Shown piece after piece: positions 1 through 13,100 of a stretch of 64,000 nt of DNA. The position numbers and the translations under genes are program-made. The notes below the pieces were generated by a model that saw nothing but the letters and a program-made list of their open reading frames with translations, was not told where the DNA came from and ran no database searches. Positions within the stretch are counted from its first letter, which is position 1. The number at the start of each line of letters is the position of its first letter. Origin of the DNA: Erythrobasidium yunnanense (taxonomy: Eukaryota > Basidiomycota > Cystobasidiomycetes > Erythrobasidiales > Erythrobasidiaceae); NCBI GenBank assembly GCA_001600175.1, contig BCJC01000001.1, positions 496,001-560,000 on the forward strand. The letters are read 5' to 3'.

Positions 1-198
1 CTCTGGAATGACGTGGATAACTTGTTTATCACTACCCTACACGCAAACTCCTCATTTCCCGGATCGCCAGAATGCATACGCCCGCTCTCGCAGTTCGCTG
101 TGAGAGTGGTCGAGCAGCTCAGACACCGCTTTCCTCGCTGGCTCTGTCCAGGAATTGGATTGGGATTGATGGTCAAGAGTGTGCGGACATCGTACTCA

Positions 199-773
199 TC
201 ACTTGTATCCCATGTGCGCGTCGATGATGCTTGGGAATCGTTGTGGATCAAATGCTGGGAAGGCGGTCGCAGATTTCGCTGGGTCGTTCGCCAGGCTGTC
301 GATGGCCGAAGCTAGGGAGCTATAAGACCATTAGAATGTATACAAATCGTAGTGATGTATGCTACCCACTTCTCGTCTGCCCCCGCTACGACTGCCCAGT
401 TCTTTGCCCTCAATTCTGCCGCCAGTTCTGCCTGATGATTGTCCATGAGCGTCTCATTTGCTGCCACAATCAGCGATGGATGAGTACTGCCATCGGTTCG
501 GACTGCTGCCAGGATGGATCCTGCTCCTGCATGGCTGATGACTATGCTCGCTGCTGCTATACGCGCCTCGATGTCGCCCAGAAATGGATGACACTCTATC
601 TGAATAGAGTGAGATCTAGCTTTTGCATCTACGACGACGCTACTCTTCCCATGCTGTACGATGTATGTAGATATCCCTCGTCGCTCTAGCGCTTCCACCA
701 CTTTCTCAGACAGCCCAGCTGCGACCAGCGCAGGAAACGACGTGGATCCGACAGTGAGCACGCAGATAGACAT
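199..773 (-). CDS. ALG13: ALG13-like UDP-GlcNAc transferase catalytic subunit
   Basis: Catalytic half of the Alg13/Alg14 enzyme that adds the second GlcNAc to dolichol-PP-GlcNAc on the cytosolic face of the ER. Two exons, 773-370 and 319-199, give 174 residues, the usual size for fungal Alg13. The intron 369-320 has a GTGGGT donor and a TAG acceptor, and splicing keeps the frame. The N-terminus MSICVLTVGSTSF matches the family's VTVGTTSF start. The central ISHAGAGS and the following HQAELA stretch are the GT28 sugar-nucleotide binding region. The C-terminus (PAFDPQRFPSIIDAHMGY) is the helix that in yeast contacts Alg14. Start chosen because the family motif begins right at this Met. The membrane partner Alg14 is not in the window. 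Confidence 0.87.
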
Positions 774-871
774 GCGTTACGCTGTCGTAGATGTGTATAT
801 CCTAGATTCTACTTGCTACATACATTTTGATTCAAGAAAGACCCTTTGCTCGTCCCAACTGTCGCGAAATC

Positions 872-2803
872 ATGGCAAAAGCTTACGGAAAACGCAAAGC
901 AGCAGACACTGACAATACACAGAACAACGCCAATGATGCTGGATCCATCGCACAGCTAGAGGTGCTTTTTCTCCCTGTCCAAAAACTCGCAAATTTCCCG
1001 GTGCAAGATTTGACATATTTGTGCTTGCAATGATTTCCAGGCCAGCTTGAGGAATCACAACGCTTCATTCTCCCATCTACTAGGCTTGATCCCTCCCCAA
1101 TTCTACCTCCATGCGCAAGACGATGAAGAGGACGATGATGCAGAACACAATGTGCGTGCATTTCGCATGCTCCGATTCTGGCTCGCAAGGGCTTACACTA
1201 CATTTGTGTGGATACGTATACAGCCCAAGAAGAAGCAGAAACGACTCTCGAAAGCAGAAAAGGCGAAACAGGCAGCCGAGGTTGAAAAAGCTAAGAAATT
1301 AGCAAAACAGCAGGCCAAAAAGGCGAAGGTGCGTAGCATCTTATTTCTCACAGAGAAATGCCAATGCTAACTGTGATGAGCACTGGTAGTTCGACCCGAA
1401 TACGCCAAGGACGGTCTTAGAGATCCAAGCTGCGAGAGAAAAGAAGAGATTACAACAAGAGCAGGGTCTCGACAGTGATGATGAAAGGGATGGAGATGTG
1501 GCTATGACGCTTACGAATGGCTTTGGCGCGACCTCTACTTCGACTTCTGATCTCAAATCTTCGAGCAAGGCGAATGGAATTGCGATTGTGATAGCGGCAG
1601 AACCTGCGGGACAAGACGATGAAGAGGAAGATTCACCTAACGACACAGACTTTGAAGGCTCAGACGACGATGTCGATGCAAGCACAGCCATTTCCTCGAC
1701 AAAACCAGCATCCGCTCTCCCAGCAGCACTATCAGCCGGCTCTCCCTCAGGCTCCGAGATGTCCTCAATGCGAGATGCGATACTCGACGAGCGGCGCAAG
1801 AAAGCCGAAGTGGCCGCCAAGCTTCGTGAAGCTCGACGAGAGCGTACACGCGCCCGGATTGCTGAAGAACGGTCAAGGACCGCAAATGGAGACCGTGTCA
1901 TAGGTGGGCTGAACAAGAAGGGTAATAGGAAAGGCGAGAGTGACGGGAAGGAAAGCTCGTTGCTGCCGCCGTCTGGACCGGAGAGGAAAAGCCATATGAG
2001 CGATGTTAAAAAGGCATTCAAGAAAGCGGGAAAGAAGGCGCCGGCTGCGTCTAGAGAGGCGGATGAAGAATTCGGAGGAGATGTTGCTAACTCCTCAGCC
2101 TCGGCGATGCAAGTTGTCAAGAAACCTGCAGCTCAGCAGCCAGCTGCTTCAACTTCAAATGCAGTTTCTGCACCTTCTTCCTCTAAAACCGCTGCTCAAA
2201 GCATCTCTTTCTCCTCTCTTGACTTCACTCCCACCTCCGCCATCCAATCCTCCGACCCCTCCAAGCTCTCCAAGAAACAACGTGCCTCGCTCGCAAATTC
2301 CACACGCACAGGCATACTTTCCAAAGACCCTTCCATCGCTCTGAACGCTATAAACAAACGGAATGAGTTTTTGGAGAAGTTGACACCTCAAGCTAAAGAG
2401 CGTGCGTTGGAGAAGGATAAGTGGGAGAAGATGGAGCTCAAAGCGGGTGGAACAAAAGTGTACGATGAGGAGAGTAAGCTTAAAAAGATGGTAAAGAGGA
2501 AGGAGAAGGCGAAAGAGAAGAGCCGGAAAGACTGGTGCGTTGCTAACTTCCCCTTTTTGTGCCAAGCGCTTGAGCATCTGACATATCGTGATTGTTTCCA
2601 GGGCCGACCGCAAAGAAACAGTGACCAACACACAAGCCGCCCAACAGAAGAAGCGAAATGAGAACATAGCCGCACGCTTACAGCAGAAGAAGGATAAGAA
2701 GATGGGCGTCAAGAAGTCGAAAAGCGTAGGCAAGCCGAACCCGAAGAAGAAGGGAAGACCGGGCTTTGAAGGTAAAGGTGGATCGAGCAGTAAGAAACGA
2801 TAA
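872..2803 (+). CDS. SURF6: SURF6/RRP14 ribosome biogenesis protein
   Basis: Nucleolar factor of the SURF6/Rrp14 family, needed for 60S and 40S subunit maturation. Five exons (872-961, 1041-1151, 1224-1328, 1390-2534, 2602-2803) splice in frame to 550 residues. The Rrp14 N-terminal domain is clear: NHNASFSHLLGLIPPQFYL, equivalent to the family's FDxLLxLIPAKYYY. It is followed by a Lys-rich helix and FDPNTPRTVLEIQ. The C-terminal SURF6 core runs from about residue 380 (SIALNAINKRNEFLEKL), through GGTKVYDEESKLKKMVKRKE, to AAQQKKRNENIAARLQQKK. The last 40 residues are a basic Lys/Gly tail typical of nucleolar proteins. The middle (about 150-370) is low-complexity Ser/Ala/acidic. It converges on the seryl-tRNA synthetase gene. 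Confidence 0.92.
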
Positions 2804-3141
2804 GCCCAAGTAGAGGCAGACCATGCAGACTCTACAATTTCGAATGTAGCCTGCTATAGCTTCGACATAACTTTCCCCTTTCGGCTTCCTCAGGTCGCCC
2901 CCGGTTCGAGCTATGCTCTTATTTCCTGTGTATATCGAGTTATACCTCTTCCTGCTCGTGATGTTGTTCAGTAATGTGTTAGCAGCTATAGCACCTGCGT
3001 CGCAACTACTTCGGCACCGATAGCTTGACGAATTTAGACAATGCGAACGATACCTTGATAGTAATCTATTCAAGTCCATCTAGATGCAAATAGAACTGCT
3101 CGGGAACTACAACGCAAGCGCTCGAAAATTGAAGATCAGCT
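2804..3141. other. intergenic, convergent 3' ends
   Basis: 338 bp between the 3' ends of SURF6 and seryl-tRNA synthetase. I see no coding potential, repeat or recognisable RNA; presumably the two 3' untranslated regions. Confidence 0.6.
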
Positions 3142-4961
<1,820 letters not shown>

Positions 4962-5090
4962 GGTCGAGTTGAAACGGGTTAAGTATGAGTCGGTAGACAA
5001 GCAGTGTTAAGATGTATCGGTAAAGTGTTTGATTAGGTGATGAATGTAGGTAAATGACAACAAGAGTGATAGTACAGCCCGTACAATGCT

Positions 5091-6979
5091 CTAGCGCTTG
5101 CTCGGCTTGCCCAGCTTCGCCGTGATAGCAGACTGTCAGACCAAAGTCAGTCAGTCGACCCGGAAGAGCAGCATTCAAGACGCACCTTGATGATATTTGC
5201 AGCCTTCTCCATCTCCTTCTTGGTAAAGCCCGCTGAGACGCATATCCGGATGCTAGGCTCTGCCTGCACAGCTTCCTGTTTCCAGACCTTCTTTGCCCTC
5301 GTCACTAGCACGCCGTTCTCTCTGCATTCATCCACTACATCCTGCAGCATTCTCTCTTGCTCATACAGAAGTAGATTCTCGTTCTTTCGTATCGAGATGT
5401 GAATCAAAGGAGAAGAAGGGGAAGAAGGGATGTAGATGACGCTTTCGAGCTTGTCGAGGACGGTGCGTAGGTATTTGATATTGTCTGGAAGCGTAGCTAG
5501 AGGAAGTTGACCCGTCGCTGACATCTTGCCAGACAGGAAATCTAACCCTTCATTTGCTGCGACCGCGAGTAAGGGTGGTAGAGATGCAGAGAAGACGTAG
5601 GCGGCTGAGTTGATGCGCTGGTGAGAGATAGCAACACTTGAGCCTGCACAGAAACCTCCTCCCGCACAGAGGCCAACCGCCATCGAGCCCATTAAGATGT
5701 CAATCTCGGAAGCCTGCGAATCTTGATTGAGCTCTACATCCTGAGGCGAGAGAAGCAGACTCACAGGAACGTTGTGTAGCTCGGAAGCACCTCGACCAGT
5801 CTTTCCAAGTGTGCCGAAAGACCACGTCTCGTCTAGCATCAAGCGATACTTGAATTTCTTCTTGAGCTCCATCTGTTCAAGCAAGATCAGTAGAACTCTC
5901 GCGGACAAATTCTGGTGTCGTAGCTCACCAGTCTAGGCAAGTCCGATATCTGACCATCTCCCTCAAAGAGTCCTTCCGTAACGATAAATCTTCTCGTCAA
6001 AGGTGCTTTATTCCGCTTGTTCTCCCTCGCGATGGATTCCAGGACTGCCTCCAAGCTATCCATATCGTTGTGCTCGTACCATCTGACATGACTTCTGCTG
6101 ATCTGGATTCCCTTCTGTATCGCAAAGTTTACGCCTTTGTCCGCTACGATGATGTCCCCTCTCTTCGCAAAGCTCGGAATGACGGAGCAGACGGTCGTGA
6201 AGCCTTGCGCGTATATGATAGCTGCTTCCACACCTAGGAAAGCCGCGAGCGCATTCTCAAATTCGATATGTACGTCGAAGAAACCGTAGAATCCAGATGG
6301 ACCACACGATCCTACGCCGTAGCTCCTCAAGCACTGAATAGCTTTTTCTTTCACTTTCTCATTCAGAGCCAAGCCTGAGAAGTTGACTGATGCCAAGTTG
6401 ATGACTTCTTTGCCTTGAGCGGCTTTGTTGCTCGATGATGATGAATCTGGTGAAAGACCGCTTGATGTTCGCGAGAGATGGGGACCACTTTCAGGCAAGC
6501 TCTGCACAACACGAGGATGTAGAGATGGAGGACCGATAATGACGGGCGGCGTAGGCAGAGCTGAGCGCTCAGGATCCTCCCAGAGTAGCGGTTCGGGCTG
6601 CCATTCCTGGACGAGTTCGTTGATTTCCTGAGCGCGCAGGACATTAGCATACTATACGTTATGTTTCAGCATGATACGCCAGTCGTCGCTGCACCTTCTG
6701 GCTGAACTTTATAAAGTTCTTGCCGTTCTTGTCGCCTCTTGTTCTGCCCTGCCTCCACGTATACACTACAAACAAGAAGAGCAGTAATTCCAGGAGTGTT
6801 CGCGCAGGATCGTTCTGATGGCTGCTCTTGATGTACCGCCAGACGACACCGCTGCCGGGCAGACGACCGATGCCTTCAAGTAGCGGATGCCGCTGTGACA
6901 GCAGTCCCGATAAACTGTCCCATGTCCAGGCAAGCTGCGAATTGTGCAGCGATGCCCGCGCTGAATGAACAGCGTCCAT
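5091..6979 (-). CDS. LCB1: serine palmitoyltransferase subunit 1 (LCB1)
   Basis: Non-catalytic regulatory subunit of serine palmitoyltransferase, the ER enzyme that starts sphingolipid synthesis from serine and palmitoyl-CoA. The N-terminus carries a hydrophobic anchor (TLLELLLFLFVVYTW, about residue 62). Then come EINELVQEWQPEPL and the aminotransferase fold with NLASVNFSGL, GSCGPSGFYGFFDVHIEFE and the helix DETWSFGTLGKTGRG. The segment GSMAVGLCAGGGFCAGS sits where LCB2 has its PLP lysine; no lysine is present, as expected for LCB1. The C-terminus splices through an intron at about 5140-5185 to end in AKLGKPSKR. It is followed in tandem by SES1 and preceded by PFS2 at 102 bp. LCB2 is not in the window. 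Confidence 0.92.
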
Positions 6980-7081
6980 CGCTGTCGTTAGAAGTACTGT
7001 AATTGGCTCAAAACAGAGGTGTCATTGTTGACATTGTTCTCTGATGCTACAACAGCATTACCTCGCATCAAGGTCAAGCTC

Positions 7082-9193
7082 TCAATACGGTCGGAAGCGC
7101 TGTGATGTATTCCCGCCAGCGTTTGCGCCTGTCCCAGCTCCTCCTCCTCTCCCTCCACCTCGACGATGCTGATCTCCTCCTCTGAATCTTCCTCCATCGC
7201 CTCTACCTCCCCCATACTGGTTATTCCCTTGATTCATAGTAGCAGCTAACTGCTGAACAGCCGCCAGACCTGGTATACCTACATTTGCTTGCGGCCTCGG
7301 TCCAGCTTCCAGACCAGGAATTGCAAATCCACCACCAGGCGCAGGTGCATTGTTGTTATTATTGACGAGTGTGTTGTTTGTACCAGGAAGCGCAAAGTTG
7401 GGCATATGCGCTGATCCGCTTGTGTATCCTGAATTCCCATACTGTCCCCTGGGTGCGCCATATCCTCCTAGGCCAGGCAGCGTATTTCCAGCATAATCAT
7501 CTTGGTCGTCATCATTATCGTCGTCTTCTCTCGAACCCAGCTCCTTCGCTCTATCTCGGCCGATGTGGAAGCGGTCATTTGCTATATTGATGCCTGGTCG
7601 GCCTCTAGACCACCAGCGAGTAGTATGGTCGTTCGAGCCGCTCGCCAGTAGATGTCCCATAGGATGGAAATCGAGTGCCCAGATTTGCGATTCGTGCGCG
7701 AAGTCCACAGAATCGACGGGAGTAGGCGAGTCGAGGTTCCAGTAGAACAGCGACCCATCGTAGCCTCCTGAGACGAGATGGTTGTGGTGTATAGGATGCC
7801 ACGTGACTGAACATGCTTCTTTAGCATGACCTCGGAAGTCTTGCACCTCCTTCATCATTCTGATATCGAACACTTTCACAGACTGATCCCTGCTTGCTGA
7901 AGCCACCATATTTCCATTCGGACTCCACGCCACAGCTTGTACTGTGTTCTTATGATCATGCAGCGTCCGCAAATCTGTTCCTGTTCGGGGATCCCAGAAC
8001 TTGATGAGGTTGTTCTTACTGCCACTGACTAGAAGCGATTTCGTAGGATGCCATTTCACACAGCGTACATCGTATCCATGCCCCGTCAAGCTCTTCTCGC
8101 ACTCCCTCCTTTCGAAATCCCAGATCTTGATGCTCCCGTCATCGGATCCAGTGACGAATCTTGCATCGTCATTCGCGAAAGAAATGTCTCGAATAGGCTC
8201 AGTATGACCGTTGAACAGCGTGACGTTGTTATAGTTAGGCTGGAAGTACTTGATGATGCCTCCATGATCGCACGAGACGAGCCATGATCCTGAATGCGAC
8301 CATTCGCATGCCCGAATAGCACTATCGTGCGCTTGTAGGATCGTCTCGAAATTGAAGGTCAAGCCGTTCCAAAGAGTGAACTCTCCGCTCGACGAGCCAG
8401 TCAATACACGTCTGCCTCCAGGCGTCCATCTAACGCAGTTGACTGCTGTCCGGATTTTATTGGTGGATGTATGTGCGTATCGAGTGCAGTATGACATAGA
8501 GGTGTTTGAGCCATATGCGACCGGGGGCATGAGCTGTCATTGATGTTTCAGTTTGCAGAAGATCAGGGTCGCCAGCGTAGATGCTCACGTCTATTACATA
8601 GTTCGGCTGTGGGCGCATATGCGGGTAGCAGTCTGGACTAGTTTGCAGTGTCCGTAGCTTTAACCAAAGATCAGACTAGAAAGGGTCATATACGGCAGGT
8701 TAGAACACACCAGCTTCCACCGCGTGAGCGTTCCAAAGTAATCTATCGTTTTCCTAGGCTGTGTATCATTCACATCAGTATGCCTCAATACCGAACTCAT
8801 GCATTCAAGCTACCTTTATCCTAGCTTTCGCGCGTGGATCGTTAGTATTCTGGCCCGCTCGCGCTTGAGCTTCTAGCAAAGCAACTTCTGCGTCTCTTTC
8901 TTCCTGCGTAGGAGGTTGTGGCCGTTCAAGAACATGTTTCGGTGTCCATATAGCTGCAGGAGGTCACAGGATAGCCAGAACATCAGGGAAAGCCGGCAGT
9001 AGATTACGAGGAGGATTGCAGTACGTTGGATCTCTAAATAGTCATCATAATCATCGTTGTTGTATCCATCTTGCCGTGATTCTTGCTGATCTTCTTGATC
9101 TTGTTCTTTGTGTGATTCCTGACCCTCCTCCTCCCCTTCCTCTGCTTGATACGCTGACTCTGTGCTTTCCCGCTCCTTGCCTTTGTACGACAT
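7082..9193 (-). CDS. PFS2: polyadenylation factor subunit Pfs2/WDR33, WD40 protein
   Basis: WD40 scaffold of the cleavage and polyadenylation factor; its mammalian homologue WDR33 recognises AAUAAA. An acidic N-terminal exon (start MSYKGKERES at 9193) leads through small introns to RKTIDYFGTLTRWKL and the Pfs2-specific MRPQPNYVID, then LMPPVAYG. Seven WD repeats follow, for example FVTGSDDGSIKIWDF, LVSGSKNNLIKFWDP and LASGSNDHTTRWW. The C-terminus is Gly/Asn/Arg-rich (RGG-like), similar to other fungal Pfs2. The intron within TRWKL/SDLW is only 35 nt. Splicing at CAA-C|GTACTG gives PIWTPKHV and keeps the frame. The start codon lies 32 bp from the divergent start at 9226. Confidence 0.93.
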
Positions 9194-9225
9194 TGAAGGG
9201 ACCCCCTTCAAACGGAAGTGTTGAA
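9194..9225. promoter_or_regulatory. 32-bp divergent start-to-start spacer
   Basis: The start codons of PFS2 (minus) and the 204-residue protein (plus) lie back to back with only 32 bp between them. Each gene's promoter and 5' leader must therefore overlap the other's coding region, or both transcripts have very short leaders. Confidence 0.55.
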
Positions 9226-9998
9226 ATGGGCAGTAAAGCGTCAAAGACGGTAGAAGCAGCAAGCAAAGAGCTAGGGACAGCAGCAACGAGGAAAGCGACA
9301 TCCAACGCAATCAACGCAACTTCAAGAAACATAAACATACGCGGAGACAGCGTGAAAAGCGCAAGCGAATCCAAAGATGAAGCCATCCTGGGTGATGCAA
9401 GAGATCCGACAGCTCCGACTTCGAGGGACATGATTGCGCAGAACCTGGCAACGCTGGGTCAGGTGCAAGTGAGGGATGCACAGAGCCATAACGCAGGGCG
9501 ATTTACGCCGGTTAGCTGCAATCCAATGCTCTCTCGTTATGACGGGCTGATTAAGACATCATTTACCTTCCTTTCTCTCTCACTCTCTATATACCACATT
9601 GTTGATGATGCAGGACACACGAGCAGCCCGCATGTTGCAGCGGCGCGCAGAGATCGAAGAGCGCGAAGCCTATCCCTCCAGCACATCGCCAACCATGCGA
9701 AACAAGTTCTCAGCAAGCAATCTCACAACTCTCTTAGACGCTCGTAAAGAGATACGCACACCCGCAGAGTTGCAGAAATTGTGCAAAGACTTCAATTGCG
9801 ACCCTTCGTTTGTAGCGAACCTTACAAGATATGTAAACTCGCCCTCGTTGACGCTGCAAAGGACAAAACTGCAAGAGAAGGAGGATGAGTACCTCGTAAG
9901 TGCAAAATCCCTCGTGATCGTCTATCGTTCTGGGCTGACAGCGGCTTCAGGCTCGATGGGTGGACCCTGCGCCATTGCAAGAGCGCATCAGTGCATAG
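9226..9998 (+). CDS. conserved-looking 204-residue protein, possibly N-myristoylated
   Basis: I do not recognise the family. Three exons (9226-9510, 9614-9895, 9951-9998) splice in frame to 204 residues. The N-terminus MGSKAS fits the N-myristoylation pattern M-G-x-x-x-S. A Thr/Ala/Lys-rich helical region follows. The second half has a compact order: charged helix (RMLQRRAEIEEREAYP), then LTTLLDARKEIRTPAELQKL, CKDFNCDPSFVANLTRYVN, and a C-terminal EDEYLARWVDP. The second exon reads like a folded domain with a conserved Leu/Arg/Cys pattern. The last exon is only 16 codons and depends on the acceptor at 9950. It is divergent from PFS2 and convergent with the Vps39-family gene. Confidence 0.7.
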
Positions 9999-10134
9999 CG
10001 ATGAAGGAATAGTACATGGTAGATATCTAAAGTGTAGCATAGTCTTATAGGGCCTGCATTGCCTTGCAGCCTGTAAGATTCCTGAACGCGGAACTTGCTG
10101 TCATATACCGCCTCTACAGATATGGTCATGAAGA

Positions 10135-13100
10135 CTACAACAGATCGACAGCCTTCTCGTTATCGTAATTCTGGTCCTTCTCTAGATATACCACCGACTT
10201 CTCTTCAACCTCTTCCGCCCCGTCCACCGATCCTTCCTCCTCATCATCGTCACTTGCTTCTTCCGCCAGCGTTCCACCCAGGTTCTCCGTGATATCAAAG
10301 TACCTCAGGCTAACCTCCATATCCTTACCCTGCAATAGCGCTTTCACGAGTCTTCCCTCGTATTTCTCATGCAAGCTCCTCCTAAAACTCCTCACAAAGA
10401 AATTCTGCATAGAGTGAAGAGGCCATTCATCTGGTATACTTCCCAGTATCTCAGAAGAGTCTATGCGGATAGCTTGTGTCTGGATGATATGTGCAGCCCG
10501 TTCTTGTGCAGATGCTCCATGGTCGACTGAACATCGTTCCAAAGAGATCTTGATGAGTAAGTTGAGAAGCTCTTTTCGTCGCACTTCCTTCTCGGATGAG
10601 GATAAAGGAGGTTGTGGTAGTTGTTTCCGGCGACCATCACGCCGTAATAAAGCTATAGGAGGTTGGACACCCAGCTTCGAGACTAGCTCACGTATGTTCT
10701 TGGGTCCTAGGATATCACCTGTACCAGCGTGCGTACAGTATGACTCTGCCGCAACAAGGTCTCGTAAAGTGGTTGCTAGCAGTTTAAGCACTTCTTGGTG
10801 CAGGCCGAGCTGAATTGAACACATTAAATGTCAGTAAAGCTTCAGTATCTCAGCTTAAGAAGGGGACTCACCTTTCCATACACGATTGCCTTCTCGAAGA
10901 ACAGCTCTTCCAGCTCATCCATCTCCAACCTCTGCTTTACAGCCTGTACATCGTACGTATTGCTCGCATGCAGCAGTAGGACGAGTTTACCACGCAGTAT
11001 CATGGCCTCTGACAAGGCTTCTTTGTTGAGGACATACGAGAGCAGCGAGATCTGGCTCGTGGATGTCGCTGCGGCGTATTCTTCACGTAGACTTTTGAGA
11101 CGGTCTTTCAGGTCTGTATTGGCTAGGAGGGTCGAAAGCTTGCTGAGATAGCGGTCAATGAGCTCGTTGAAGTAGCGTGCGTCCTAAATGAGCGGAAACG
11201 TCAGCTGCCTGGCATTCATGCTCTCGTAAAGGAACGTACGAGGCCCTTGCGAGTGTATACGCAATGTTCCAGAAAAATATCGGCTGTATCTTGATCTATA
11301 TCCTTCAACGCAGAAAGACAGCGCTCGACATCGAGATTGACTCCTTGTGCAGGCTTGGTTAACAGCTTCGACGGTAACGTTAGCTCTAAGCTGGTCGTCC
11401 GATCTCGCATAGCATACCTTCAGACCAAGCGCCTTGCTCCGTTGAGTAAGCCATAGGCCGTACTTTGTCACACGTTCTGTATCTGTCGATGTCTCCAATA
11501 GGTTGAAGATCTTGTCGAGACCATCTACGAAGCGCGCATCTGTCCGCTCTCCGTCAACAAGCCTGCTCGACAATGTTGTTAACTCTTATGGTTCATTGAG
11601 CGCGCTATCAGGAGACTGCCTGTCTTACTCTGTCCAGATCCGCAGTGTTTCCGCGATGCGACCATCAGCCAGATATAGCTGCGATAGATACCAGTGCAGA
11701 GAATGGCTTTCAAAAGGTTCCACTAGCTCGTCAAGCTTGCAAGAGTGTGCTTCTTTTTCAAGCATATCGAGAAGAACAGGTGTCTGGGAAGGTGTTTCGA
11801 GATAGAGTTTCGCAAGGACGGTATCGACGAGCTGAGAAAGCCTTGTCAGCCCTACTAAAGATTCGGAATTGGCGACAGTTGGACGCACCACATCGACGTT
11901 CTCAAGCAGTGCAGTATGCTCTCTATCGATGCCTAGGTCTTGCGAGTCCTCATTCCGCCGCATAGTCCGCCAGGATCGCAAGAACTCGCGTAGCATAGTC
12001 CGAGCTGCTTTCTCAAGTTTCGAATGAAGGTCCGTGACGGTTGGTGAGGAAGGCGGTAGATGAGGCGAGTAGTTCCGAACTAGGTTATGGGAAACTGGAA
12101 GTTTCAGCTTAGATATAGCTTTTCGCGCATATGCAATGCAAAAGAAGTAATTGATTGGCAGAAAGAGAACGGACGAGACGTACTGATGCCTTCGATAGTC
12201 AGAGGTAGGAGTTCCTTCTTTCCCAGCATGTTCTGCAAGCCTTGAAAGACCATAATCTGATCCTCCTTGAACGGCTCCAGCATGTCTCCCACGAGGTCCG
12301 GGAACATTCTAACCAACAACCTGGGGTCCGTTCTTCCTTCCTGAAAGAGCCTCCGAGCATCTTTGAACCTCGTTTCAAACAGGTATGTCCAAGCGGCTTT
12401 CTGGTTTATATAGTTGTACTCTTCGACTTTCTCAGGCGTGTCGGGTGGACCGACTGCTTTTAACAGGTCTAGAGCGTCTTTGACACGGTTGTTCGAGATC
12501 AAGGCATCGACTTGCGCTACGAGCGTCAGGGGACATAATGCCAATACGGAATCACGCCCCAGGATCAAGGTGTTTGCTGCGACGGTGGTGATGTTGTTCG
12601 TGGGTAGTTGACGGCTTGATACGGGCCGACTGGCTGAAAGACCGCTTGTGGGCCGCCTTTGCGGAGTTGAAGGTAGGTCGCCAGGCCTGTGCTCATTATC
12701 GCTTGTCATATCCTCATCGTCCAGCTTGAGGTCATCTTCGTCAATAGATTGATCCAGAATGCTCGTCTCTGGCGTGAAGCGTACAGAGACCCTCTCTACG
12801 TTACTCGAGCTACTCGCTTGCGGAACCAGCAGCGGCGAAGCACGTATGCTAGAGCTCTCATACGACGAGCGTATCGGAAAGCCAGCTGAACAGCTTATGA
12901 GTGCACGAGGCTGGAATGAGTCTGTTTTGGAAGGAGGAGAAGAGATACCAGCGGGGTTCGGAGAGCCGAGCAGAGATACTGGTGCATGTGAGGAGAGCGT
13001 ATCGAGTTGTATGACTTGGACGATCTCTTGTGTAACTAGACTATGCACTTCGAGCGTATTGTTCTGTAGAAGCGCTACTATGTACGGATGGTCGACGACT

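Noticed and set aside
1341-2120. 259-codon open frame opposite SURF6
   Set aside because: Low-complexity Ser/Leu translation lying antisense to a clearly conserved gene; a shadow of its codon composition.
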